Origin: CAWIMX01 sp963837345
Lineage (GTDB): Bacteria; Acidobacteriota; Vicinamibacteria; Vicinamibacterales; CAVVIG01
Length of the DNA stretch: 64,000 nt
NCBI GenBank assembly: GCA_963837345.1
Contig: CAWIMX010000001.1
Span: forward strand, 1,488,001-1,552,000
Direction of reading: 5' to 3'
Shown in pieces: positions 49,413 through 56,162 of this stretch. Numbering within the stretch: the first letter of the stretch is position 1; each line of letters begins with the position of its first letter. The position numbers were made by a program, and so were the translations under genes. The notes under the pieces were generated by a model. It worked only from the letters and a program-made list of their open reading frames with translations. It did not search any database and was not told where the DNA came from.

Positions 49413-49769
49413 TCAGCTCGCTGAGATCTCCCTGGCTTGCTTCGACCAGGCCAGGTACCCCAGCCAGCTGCCGTAGAACGCGAGCCAGGCGCCGAGCACA
49501 ATCGGGGTTTCACCCGGCCGCAGGTTGTTGGGGAAGTAGGGCGTCGTCAGCACGAACGTGTGCACTGCGGCAGACGCGAGAATGGCCGTCCGCGCCAGCC
49601 GGACCGCGAACGGGCGTCGGTGGGTCAGCGCCATTCCGGCGGCGACGCCCAGCGCCGCGACGCCCAGCCGGAGGATCAGGACAAGAAGCACCGACCGGCC
49701 CCGAACCGCAATCGCGTTGAACGATCGCGACGCCACGAAGGCGACATAGAGCGGCTGTCCCACGATCAA
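49413..49769 (-). CDS. Small four-helix membrane protein, unknown function
   Basis: A 118-residue hydrophobic protein with four predicted transmembrane helices (about 2-20, 27-47, 57-75 and 86-107). The only usable start is TTG at 49769, or GTG two codons later; the open frame extends about 20 codons further upstream without a start codon. The C-terminus is short and charged (WSKQAREISAS). No family is recognised. It is convergent with the M28 lipoprotein gene (2-nt gap) and divergent from the DUF1684 gene, so it is transcribed alone. Confidence 0.55.
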   Translation of the reverse strand: MIVGQPLYVAFVASRSFNAIAVRGRSVLLVLILRLGVAALGVAAGMALTHRRPFAVRLARTAILASAAVHTFVLTTPYFPNNLRPGETPIVLGAWLAFYGSWLGYLAWSKQAREISAS

Positions 49770-49869
49770 CAGACGCGTGAGGATCAGCAGCCAGCCCTTC
49801 GTGCCCGAGTTCCCCAGCGTCTCAGCTCCTCAGCGGCAGGCATCGCACAGTAGAATGCGACCACCCAGG

Positions 49870-50799
49870 ATGACAACACACATTCCCGATTCCGCCATCG
49901 GCCGGGCGGCTGCGGCACTGATCGCGACCGTCCTCGCCTCCTCCTGCTCCGGCTCCGCCGTCGGCTTTGGGGCTGGGCCGGACAGGTACCGCGCCGACGT
50001 CGAGACCTGGCGCGCGCAGCACGAGCAGGATTATCGCGAGGAATACGTCGTGCTCGGGGGCCTCTTTTTTCTGCATCCCGGGACCAATACCGCGGGCAGC
50101 GCGCCCTCGAACGACGTCGTCCTTCCGGCGCGGGCGCCCGCCTCGATCGGCCAGTTCGTCCTGAACGACGGCGTCGTCCGGTTCGAGCCGGCGGCGGGGG
50201 CCGGCGTGACGCTCGGCGGCCGTCCGGTTGCCGCGCCGCTCGGGTTGCGCGACGATTTCGACGAGCCCGACGAGCTCGTCGTGGGAGACCTCACGATGTG
50301 GGTCCATCAGAGCGGTGATCGCCGCGCGATTCGTCTCCGTGATCCACAGAGCGACGCGGCGCGGTCGTTTGCCGGATTCACCTGGTTCCCCATCGACCCC
50401 GCCTACCGCGTCGTCGGCCGCTTGATCAAAGATCCGGAATCGACGACGCTTCGCGTCGCGACGCTCAGCGGCGACTACGCCGATTACACCAGCGAGGGCG
50501 TCGTCGAATTCACGCTGCATGGCGAGACCAGGCGGTTGCGACCGATGACGACGGAGCCGAACCGCTTCTTCTTCGTGTTCCGCGACGGCACGAGCGGCAA
50601 GGACACCTACGAGGCCGCACGGTTCCTGTACTCGGATCTCCGCGAAGACGGCACGACGGTACTCGACTTCAACGAGGCCTACAACCCGCCCTGTTCGTTC
50701 AATCCGTACACGACGTGTCCGATCCCGCCGCCCGAAAACCGTCTCGACGTACCGATTCGAGCGGGCGAAAAGGCGTACGCGGGCCCTCCGACGCCGTGA
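49870..50799 (+). CDS. DUF1684 lipoprotein
   Basis: A 309-residue protein with a lipoprotein signal (LIATVLASSC lipobox). The C-terminal block LDFNEAYNPPCSFNPYTTCPIPPPENRL is the invariant signature of DUF1684, with two conserved Cys and an NPY/PPPENRL tail. The N-terminal half (YRADVETWRAQHEQDYRE, GLFFLHPG, NDVVLPA) is also typical. The function of the family is not established; the fold is predicted beta-rich and periplasmic. ATG 49870 is used; an in-frame ATG at 49855 is possible. The stop overlaps the sixA start by 4 nt (GTGA), so the two are translationally coupled. Confidence 0.87.
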   Translation: MTTHIPDSAIGRAAAALIATVLASSCSGSAVGFGAGPDRYRADVETWRAQHEQDYREEYVVLGGLFFLHPGTNTAGSAPSNDVVLPARAPASIGQFVLNDGVVRFEPAAGAGVTLGGRPVAAPLGLRDDFDEPDELVVGDLTMWVHQSGDRRAIRLRDPQSDAARSFAGFTWFPIDPAYRVVGRLIKDPESTTLRVATLSGDYADYTSEGVVEFTLHGETRRLRPMTTEPNRFFFVFRDGTSGKDTYEAARFLYSDLREDGTTVLDFNEAYNPPCSFNPYTTCPIPPPENRLDVPIRAGEKAYAGPPTP

Positions 50800-51242
50800 A
50801 CCTGTACCTGGTGCACCACGGCGACGCCGTAGGGCCGGATGTCGATGTGCGCCGCCCGCTCTCCGGCCGTGGCCGCGACCACGTGAATCGCCTGGCGGCC
50901 GACGCCGCGTCGCGCGGAGTGAAGCCCGCCGTCATCTGGCACAGCGGCAAGCTGCGGGCCCGGCAGACCGCCGAGGCGTTTTGGAAGCAGTGCAATCCGT
51001 TCGCCGACTTCTCGGCCACGCGCGACGTGCAGCCGGGCGATCCGCCGCAGTGGCTCGCCGACCGGCTGCGGGGAGAAGCCCGCGACACGCTCCTGGCCGG
51101 CCACTTTCCCTACCTGCCGGCGTTGCTCGCGCTCCTCGTCGGCGGCGACGACGTGGCGGCGGCGTTTCCGCTGCACGGGATCGTGGCGCTCAGCTCGGAT
51201 GATGAAGGGGAAACCTGGAACGAGCTCTGGCGCCTGAGCTGA
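50796..51242 (+). CDS. sixA: Phosphohistidine phosphatase SixA-like
   Basis: A 148-residue histidine-phosphatase superfamily protein. SixA removes phosphate from phosphohistidine in phosphorelay proteins or the PTS. The catalytic motif is LVHHGDA (His8), where the first His7 replaces the near-universal Arg of the RHG motif. The second conserved region is WHSGKLRARQTAEAF (Arg), and the late His is in LLAGHFPYLPALL. Length and layout are those of SixA. GTG 50796 overlaps the DUF1684 stop. The Arg-to-His change could lower activity or alter substrate binding; the rest of the site seems complete. Confidence 0.82.
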   Translation: MNLYLVHHGDAVGPDVDVRRPLSGRGRDHVNRLAADAASRGVKPAVIWHSGKLRARQTAEAFWKQCNPFADFSATRDVQPGDPPQWLADRLRGEARDTLLAGHFPYLPALLALLVGGDDVAAAFPLHGIVALSSDDEGETWNELWRLS

Positions 51243-51281
51243 GGGGCATGCGGCTTTGCGCCGTCGCGCGGGATGGTCGGC

Positions 51282-51305
51282 CCGCCGCCTGGAGGCAGGC
51301 GGCGG
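51282..51305. terminator. GC-rich hairpin between convergent genes
   Basis: CCGCCGCCT pairs perfectly with AGGCGGCGG (9 bp, 6-nt loop) midway between the sixA stop (51242) and the stop of the minus-strand gene at 51321. No U-run follows, so it is a probable but weak bidirectional terminator. Confidence 0.5.
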
Positions 51306-51320
51306 ACCGCAGCAAGCGGA

Positions 51321-52271
51321 TTACTGCTCGACGGTGATCGTGACCGGCGCGAGCAGCCTGATCGTCATCGGCGTGCCGACCGGGAACTCGGCGCTGCTCG
51401 CGCCGCCCGTGACCGCCGCGGCTGTCCCGGCCCCCGCGCCGGCCGTGGCGCCCACCGCCGCGCCCTTTGCGCCACCGATGATCGCTCCGAGAATCGCCCC
51501 GGCCACCGCGCCGCCTCCGACCTTCGCGGTGCCGTTGGGCGCGTCGCCGTCGCGGAAGATCGCCTCGGTGCTGATGGGCAGTCGCGTGCCGTCGGCCAGC
51601 ACGAGCGTGTGGAACCGGACGCTGAGGTGCGCGCGCTCACGGAACTTGCCACCCGTGGTCACGGCAGTCACCGAGCCGAGCGCCCGTGTGCCGGAGGGAA
51701 TCGCCACCTTGCCGTCCACCCGCACGTCACGTGTCACGCGCGCTTCCACCGGGTCCTCGACCTGCGCCACGTCGCTCGACAACGGCGTTTCGTTCTGCAG
51801 GCCGATCACGTTCTCGGCCGGCACCACGAGCTCTTCGAACAGCGGCGCCGGTGGAACGGGCGGCTCCGCCGGAGTGAGTGGCTGCACCTCAGCGGCGAGC
51901 GGCGGCGCCTCGGGAAGCACGGGCTCGGCGACCGGCGCCGGATCCGTCTGCGCGGGCTCGGTCGCAGGCGCCTGTGCCCGCAGAGGCGCCGGTCGCGCCG
52001 CTGCGGAGGTTGCCGGCCGTTCCGCTGACCGCCTGACCGGGGCTGGCGTCGCCCGCTCGGCCACTGGCGGCGCCGCCGCCGGTGCGGCCGGCGTATCGCT
52101 GTCGGCTGTCGGTTGCGGGACGGCAGCGGCCGTCGCCGGTGTCTCTGTGACGACGCTCTTCGCAGCCGCCTGGGCCGGCGCGCTCTGGCGCGTGGCGACG
52201 TAGCCGCCAACGCCCGCCGCGAGCACGCATCCGACGGCGACGGCCGCGAATGCCAATCGGTTCGCAATCAT
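51321..52271 (-). CDS. Membrane-anchored, Pro/Ala-rich protein with a glycine-zipper C-terminus
   Basis: A 316-residue protein. ATG 52271 follows GGAG by about 9 nt. Residues 4-24 form one N-terminal transmembrane helix. Residues of about 30-160 are a low-complexity linker of Ala, Pro, Thr and Glu that could span the periplasm. Residues of about 165-250 are a beta-rich domain (RVTRDVRVDGKVAIPSGTRALGSVTAV, HLSVRFHTLVLADGTRLPI) resembling the soluble part of VirB10/TrbI-like or conjugation-pilus proteins. The segment GGGAVAGAILGAIIGGAKGAAVGATAG is a glycine zipper typical of outer-membrane-associated proteins. No secretion-system genes are nearby. A structural or pore-like envelope role is a guess. 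Confidence 0.68.
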   Translation of the reverse strand: MIANRLAFAAVAVGCVLAAGVGGYVATRQSAPAQAAAKSVVTETPATAAAVPQPTADSDTPAAPAAAPPVAERATPAPVRRSAERPATSAAARPAPLRAQAPATEPAQTDPAPVAEPVLPEAPPLAAEVQPLTPAEPPVPPAPLFEELVVPAENVIGLQNETPLSSDVAQVEDPVEARVTRDVRVDGKVAIPSGTRALGSVTAVTTGGKFRERAHLSVRFHTLVLADGTRLPISTEAIFRDGDAPNGTAKVGGGAVAGAILGAIIGGAKGAAVGATAGAGAGTAAAVTGGASSAEFPVGTPMTIRLLAPVTITVEQ

Positions 52272-52458
52272 GGCACCTACTCCTTCAATCCCGCTGGCCA
52301 CTCACGCAAGCCGCGTGCCCGGGCAGACGTCGCCTGGAGTTGTGTAAACGCCTGCAGAAATGGAGCTTACCAGATTCTTTCGCGCGATTCGACTGTCCTG
52401 AAGGCTGGAACGGGTGTCCTCGAAACTGGCCCTGTGCACTTTCGATAAGATCGTACCC

Positions 52459-53568
52459 GTGGCTCGCGACGTGGTCGTCATCGGGTCCGGGGTGATTGGG
52501 TGCGCCGTCGCGTTCGAGCTGGCTCGTCGGGGGGCCTCGGTCGAAGTCGTGGACACGAGGCCCGCCGGCATGGGCGCCACGCAGGCGTCGGCCGGCGTGC
52601 TGGCGCCGTATCTCGAGGCGCGCGAAGGCACGGCCCTCTTCGCACTGGGCGCCCGGAGTCTCGAGCTGTACGACGACTTCATCGCGCACGCCAGTGGGGC
52701 GAGCGGCGTCACGATTCCGTACCGTCGCACTGGCACGCTCGAAGTGGCGGCGTCAGAAGACACCATGGCCCGGCTGCGGCAAACCTCGGAATCGCTGGCG
52801 CGGCTCGGCATCGCGGGGGAAGCGCTTTCGGCCGCCGAGGCACGCTCCGAGGAACCGCAGCTCGCCAACGACGTGGCCGGCGGATTATTCGTCCCGTCGC
52901 ACGGGTACGTCGCGGCGGGCGAGCTCACTCGCGCGCTCGTCACCGCTGCACGGCGTCACGGCGCGCAGATCGTCGAAGGCGGATCCGTGCGACGCATTTC
53001 GAGGGATGGCGCCGATTTGGCCGTGGAGACCGACCGCGGCCCGCTCAGCGGCGATGCGGTCGTTCTGGCAGCCGGCAGCTGGTCCGGGCAGATCGAGGTT
53101 GGCGGAGCGCCGCGTCGCGTGCCCGTTCGGCCCGTTCGCGGGCAGCTGTTGCACCTGGCGTGGAGCGGACCGGCGCTCCGGCGGGTGATCTGGGGCGAGC
53201 AGTGCTATCTCGTGCCGTGGGGCGACGGCACCCTGCTCGTGGGCGCGACGATGGAGGATGCGGGTTTCGATGAACGGACGACAGTGGCCGGTGTGGCGGG
53301 CCTGCTGGAGGCCGCCACGGGCCTCGTGCCGCACGTGGAGGCGGCGGGCTTCATCGGGGCGCGCGCCGGGTTGCGACCGGGCACACCCGACGACCTTCCA
53401 GTCATCGGCCCGTCGACGATGATGCCGAATCTCGTCTATGCGACTGGACACTTTCGAAATGGCGTACTGCTGGCGCCGCTGACGGCTCAGCTCGTCGCCG
53501 ACGCGCTTCTCGCCGGCCGAACGGACCAGGCCTTCGAGGCCGTCGGTCCGAAGAGGTTCGGGCTGTGA
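52459..53568 (+). CDS. thiO: Glycine oxidase (ThiO)
   Basis: A 369-residue FAD-dependent amine oxidase that converts glycine to dehydroglycine for thiazole synthesis in thiamine production. The FAD motif DVVVIGSGVIGCAVAFELARRG begins at residue 4. ATQASAGVLAPYLEA, IPYRRTGTLEVAAS, AGELTRALVTAARRHGA, VRGQLLHL and the C-terminal ATGHFRNGVLLAPLTA are ThiO signatures. GTG 52459 comes right before the dinucleotide-binding strand. TAAGAT ends 7 nt upstream without a Shine-Dalgarno, so the message may be leaderless. No thiG/thiS genes follow here. Its stop overlaps the next start (GTGA). A related D-amino-acid or sarcosine oxidase is a less likely reading. Confidence 0.85.
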   Translation: MARDVVVIGSGVIGCAVAFELARRGASVEVVDTRPAGMGATQASAGVLAPYLEAREGTALFALGARSLELYDDFIAHASGASGVTIPYRRTGTLEVAASEDTMARLRQTSESLARLGIAGEALSAAEARSEEPQLANDVAGGLFVPSHGYVAAGELTRALVTAARRHGAQIVEGGSVRRISRDGADLAVETDRGPLSGDAVVLAAGSWSGQIEVGGAPRRVPVRPVRGQLLHLAWSGPALRRVIWGEQCYLVPWGDGTLLVGATMEDAGFDERTTVAGVAGLLEAATGLVPHVEAAGFIGARAGLRPGTPDDLPVIGPSTMMPNLVYATGHFRNGVLLAPLTAQLVADALLAGRTDQAFEAVGPKRFGL

Positions 53569-53930
53569 CCACGCGGACGATTGGTGGCATCGCGTACCGC
53601 CTGGTGACGACCGAGCGCGACGGCCAGTGGACGGCCCGGGCCGAACGCGTCGACAATGGGGACCGGTTCGGCGTCGAGGCGATCGGGACGTCGGAAGCCG
53701 ACGCGGCGGCCCGCCTCACGGCCTGGCTCGAGTGGCAGGATGAGCATCGGGCGGCCCTTGCCGCGCTGCAGGAGGCCGAGCACGACTTCCATCGGGTGGT
53801 GGCCGGCAGCGCCTTTGCAAATCCGACGGAGGGGCCGACGCCGACCGAGATGCAGCAGGCGGCGCTCAATCGCGTCGAGGCCGCGCGAGTGCATCTGGAC
53901 GAAGTGCGCGGTCGCCGGCCCGAACTGTGA
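53565..53930 (+). CDS. Hypothetical protein coupled to thiO (121 aa)
   Basis: A 121-residue soluble protein. The N-terminal part is a predicted small beta-sheet (IGGIAYRLVTTERDGQWTARAERV) and the C-terminal half is helical with coiled-coil character (WLEWQDEHRAALAALQEAEHDFHRVV, then LNRVEAARVHLDEVRGR). The GTG start overlaps the thiO stop by 4 nt. A PCD gene follows after 28 nt. No family is recognised; the 62-77 Glu/Ala/Leu stretch suggests dimerisation. It resembles in general layout the 73-aa protein at 62991 (short beta start with EADAAAR/EAAERSA), but the similarity is slight. Confidence 0.65.
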   Translation: MTTRTIGGIAYRLVTTERDGQWTARAERVDNGDRFGVEAIGTSEADAAARLTAWLEWQDEHRAALAALQEAEHDFHRVVAGSAFANPTEGPTPTEMQQAALNRVEAARVHLDEVRGRRPEL

Positions 53931-53958
53931 GCCGACGTGTCCAGCGAGGAGGTGTGGT

Positions 53959-54237
53959 ATGGCCAGGCTCACGCAGGCCGAGATCGAGCAGCGCCTCGCC
54001 CAGCTCTCGGGGTGGACGCTCGCAGGCGATGCGATCCGCAAGCAGTTCGAATTCCAGTCGTTCCCCGACGCGGTCGCCTTCGTCAACCGCCTGGTGCCGA
54101 TGGCCGAGTCGGCGGATCATCATCCCGACATCCTGATCAACTACCGCCGCGTCACGCTGACGTATTCGACCCATAGCGAAGGCGGCCTCACGGCGAAGGA
54201 TTTCGCCGGCGCCGCCGCTGCCGAACGACTCGCCTGA
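53959..54237 (+). CDS. Pterin-4-alpha-carbinolamine dehydratase
   Basis: A 92-residue protein of the PCD/DCoH family. The enzyme dehydrates 4a-hydroxytetrahydrobiopterin, or acts in molybdopterin-related pterin handling in bacteria. It has the core GWTLAGDAIRKQFEFQSFPDAVAFVNRL, the active-site AESADHHPDILINYRRVTLTYSTH with the His-His-Pro motif, and GGLTAKDFAGA. Length and motif order match the family. ATG 53959 has GAGGAGG seven nt upstream, one of the best ribosome sites here. No aromatic amino-acid hydroxylase is in view, so the physiological partner is open. Confidence 0.92.
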   Translation: MARLTQAEIEQRLAQLSGWTLAGDAIRKQFEFQSFPDAVAFVNRLVPMAESADHHPDILINYRRVTLTYSTHSEGGLTAKDFAGAAAAERLA

Positions 54238-54246
54238 CGCACATCC

Positions 54247-54711
54247 GTGCGACTGAAGAAGACGTACGGCGCCCGCGAAGTGGCCGCGCTCACCGGGTTG
54301 AGCGCGCGACAGCTGCAGCTCTGGGACACGGGCGGCCTGGTGGCGGCCCCTGTTCCGCCGCGGCGCACGGCCGCAGGCGGCTACACCGAACGGCGGTATA
54401 CGCCGATCGAGCTCTTCGAGCTCCTCGTGCTGGCCGATCTGCGTCGTCGCGGGTTCACGATGTCGCAGCTGCACGACATCGTGCGAATCCTGAAGCAGCA
54501 GTTCTCCGTGCGCCTGTTCGAAGCGACCGGCGGGGGCGGTGCCGTACAGCTCCTCACCGACGGCCGCGAGATCTACGCGCGCACCAGCCAGGGCGACATC
54601 TTCAACCTGCTGCTGGCGCCGGATCAGCCGCTGCTGGTCGTCGGCAACGAAGGTCTGCTGAGGGAGTTGAGCGGAAAGGTTCGACGTCGCAAGCCGCGCC
54701 GGCAACCGTAG
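54247..54711 (+). CDS. MerR-family transcriptional regulator
   Basis: A 154-residue protein with an N-terminal MerR winged helix-turn-helix: YGAREVAALTGLSARQLQLWDTGGLVAAP, then GYTERRYTPIELFELLVLADLRRRGFTM. The dimer helix follows (SQLHDIVRILKQQFSVRLF). The C-terminal half (GGGGAVQLLTDGREIYARTSQGDIFNLLLAP) is a small beta domain with no Cys and no known ligand motif, and the tail is Arg/Lys-rich. GTG 54247 is 9 nt after the PCD stop, so the gene ends a thiO-hyp-PCD-merR series. Its likely targets are nearby but no MerR-type long-spacer promoter was identified. Confidence 0.86.
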   Translation: MRLKKTYGAREVAALTGLSARQLQLWDTGGLVAAPVPPRRTAAGGYTERRYTPIELFELLVLADLRRRGFTMSQLHDIVRILKQQFSVRLFEATGGGGAVQLLTDGREIYARTSQGDIFNLLLAPDQPLLVVGNEGLLRELSGKVRRRKPRRQP

Positions 54712-54729
54712 GGGGGTGCGCGTCCCCCA
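54711..54729. terminator. G/C hairpin between the merR and BMC-H stops
   Basis: GGGGG (54712-54716) pairs with CCCCC (54724-54728) around a 7-nt loop in the 21-nt gap between convergent genes. No T-run follows; it is a weak candidate. Confidence 0.35.
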
Positions 54730-54732
54730 TCG

Positions 54733-55005
54733 TCATCCGATCGGAAAGACCTTTTCGAGATCGTCGGCGGGTCGCGGGATCACGTGAACGCCGACCAGCT
54801 CGCCGACGCGGCGCGCGGCAGCCGCACCGGCGTCGGTCGCCGCCTTGACCGATCCCACGTCGCCGCGGACGATCGCCGTCACGAGTCCGGCATCCACCTT
54901 CTGCCAGCCCACGAACACGACGTTGGCCGTCTTGCACATCGCGTCGGCGGCCTCGATCATCCCGACCAGCCCGCGCGTCTCGACCATGCCGAGCGCGTCG
55001 CCCAC
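54733..55005 (-). CDS. Bacterial microcompartment shell protein (BMC-H)
   Basis: A 90-residue single-BMC-domain protein of the PduA/EutM/CcmK type, whose hexamers tile the facets of proteinaceous organelles. It reads GDALGMVETRGLVGMIEAADAM at the start, then LVTAIVRGDVGSVKAATDAGAAAA, and VGVHVIPRPADDLEKVFP at the end: the canonical fold in the usual order and length. The pore loop, normally GSG or GGG, is here KVDAGL, which would place Asp/Ala at the hexamer pore. GTG 55005 matches the conserved start; no upstream in-frame ATG exists nearby. It lies 35 nt after the D-serine-dehydratase-like gene on the same strand. No pentamer (BMC-P) or trimer shell gene is in the window. Confidence 0.93.
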   Translation of the reverse strand: MGDALGMVETRGLVGMIEAADAMCKTANVVFVGWQKVDAGLVTAIVRGDVGSVKAATDAGAAAARRVGELVGVHVIPRPADDLEKVFPIG

Positions 55006-55040
55006 CTCCCGCTTGTGCTTGTCGGCCACGTCGGCGTAGT

Positions 55041-56162
55041 CTACGCGATTTTCCCGCGAGCGGCGACGGGAATGACGTCCACGACCTCGTCTCCCTCGAC
55101 CAGGTGAACCGCGTCCACCAGATTCGACACGACGCACGAATGGTTCGGAAGGACACGGACTCGATCGCCGGGCTCCAGGCGGCGGACGCCTGCGGAACGT
55201 ACCACGGCATGCTCCTCGGACAGGCGCTCGATCGTCAGCGAGTCGTCCACCGATTCGCCCTCTGTCGAGAGGACGGCGCCGAATCCCTCCGTGCGGCCAA
55301 AGCCGCGTGCCGGATCGCTCGAGAGCGTCTTGCTGCCGCAATCGAGGATCACGCGATCCGCGGCCGGCGTTGACACCACCATCGCCAGCACGGTCAGCGC
55401 GCAGTCGTCGGTGGTCGCAGCCCCCAGGCCCACCTGCGTCCGGTCGAAGTAGACATAGTTGCCCGGTCTGAGCTCGGTCGGGCCCACCACCTTCGCGCTG
55501 TAGCGCAGGGTCGGGGTGGCGCCGACGCTGATCTCCTCGATCGCCACGCCAGCCGCCTCGGCCGATCGCTTCAGTCCGTTCAGGAGCTCGGCCTCGCGTT
55601 CCGCCACTCGTCGAAGATCGTCGTCCGAGCGAGCGGCATAGCCCTGACCCGCATGGCTGAGCAGGCCCTTGAGCTGAAGGCCGGGCAGCCTGGCAACGTG
55701 GCGCACGAACGCCACCGCGTCGGCGTGTTCGGGATCGATGCCGCAGCGGTGAAAGCCGACGTCCACTTTGATCAGGACGTCCAGGACGCGGCTCGCGCGC
55801 CGCATCTCGTCGGACCAGGCGCGCGCGACGGCCGGATGGTCCACGACGATCGACATCGTCGCGCGGTCCATCAGGGCCAGAAGTCGCGAGGCGTTCGAAG
55901 GCTGGACGGGGTAGGCGATCCGGATGTCGGTGAGGGCTCCGGCGGCAAAGACCTCGGCTTCGCCGATCTTCGCGCAGCAGATCCCGCGCGCGCCTGCACG
56001 AAGCTGCCAGCCGGCGATGTCGGGTGATTTGTGCGTCTTGACGTGCGGCCTGAGCGACATGCCGGCGTGATCCGCGAGCGCCTGGATCCGCCCGATGTTC
56101 CGCTGGAGGCGTGAACGGTCGACGAGGACGGCGGGAGTGGGGAGCGACGAGATCCGTGTCAC
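55041..56162 (-). CDS. D-serine dehydratase / D-threonine aldolase-type PLP enzyme
   Basis: A 373-residue fold-type-III (alanine racemase-like) protein. PTPAVLVDRSRLQRNI opens the barrel. RPHVKTHKSPDIA (about 38-50) holds the PLP lysine, probably Lys42. GICCAKIGEAEVFAAGALTDIRIAYPV and VDVGFHRCGI are typical. Near the C-terminus PNHSC (His341, Cys343) resembles the His-x-Cys zinc site of eukaryotic-type D-serine dehydratase; D-threonine aldolases usually have His-x-Asp. Deamination of D-serine to pyruvate is thus slightly favoured. GTG 56162 overlaps the DUF1501 stop by 4 nt (GTGA), so it is translationally coupled to a secreted-protein gene. The BMC-H gene follows. Confidence 0.85.
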   Translation of the reverse strand: MTRISSLPTPAVLVDRSRLQRNIGRIQALADHAGMSLRPHVKTHKSPDIAGWQLRAGARGICCAKIGEAEVFAAGALTDIRIAYPVQPSNASRLLALMDRATMSIVVDHPAVARAWSDEMRRASRVLDVLIKVDVGFHRCGIDPEHADAVAFVRHVARLPGLQLKGLLSHAGQGYAARSDDDLRRVAEREAELLNGLKRSAEAAGVAIEEISVGATPTLRYSAKVVGPTELRPGNYVYFDRTQVGLGAATTDDCALTVLAMVVSTPAADRVILDCGSKTLSSDPARGFGRTEGFGAVLSTEGESVDDSLTIERLSEEHAVVRSAGVRRLEPGDRVRVLPNHSCVVSNLVDAVHLVEGDEVVDVIPVAARGKIA

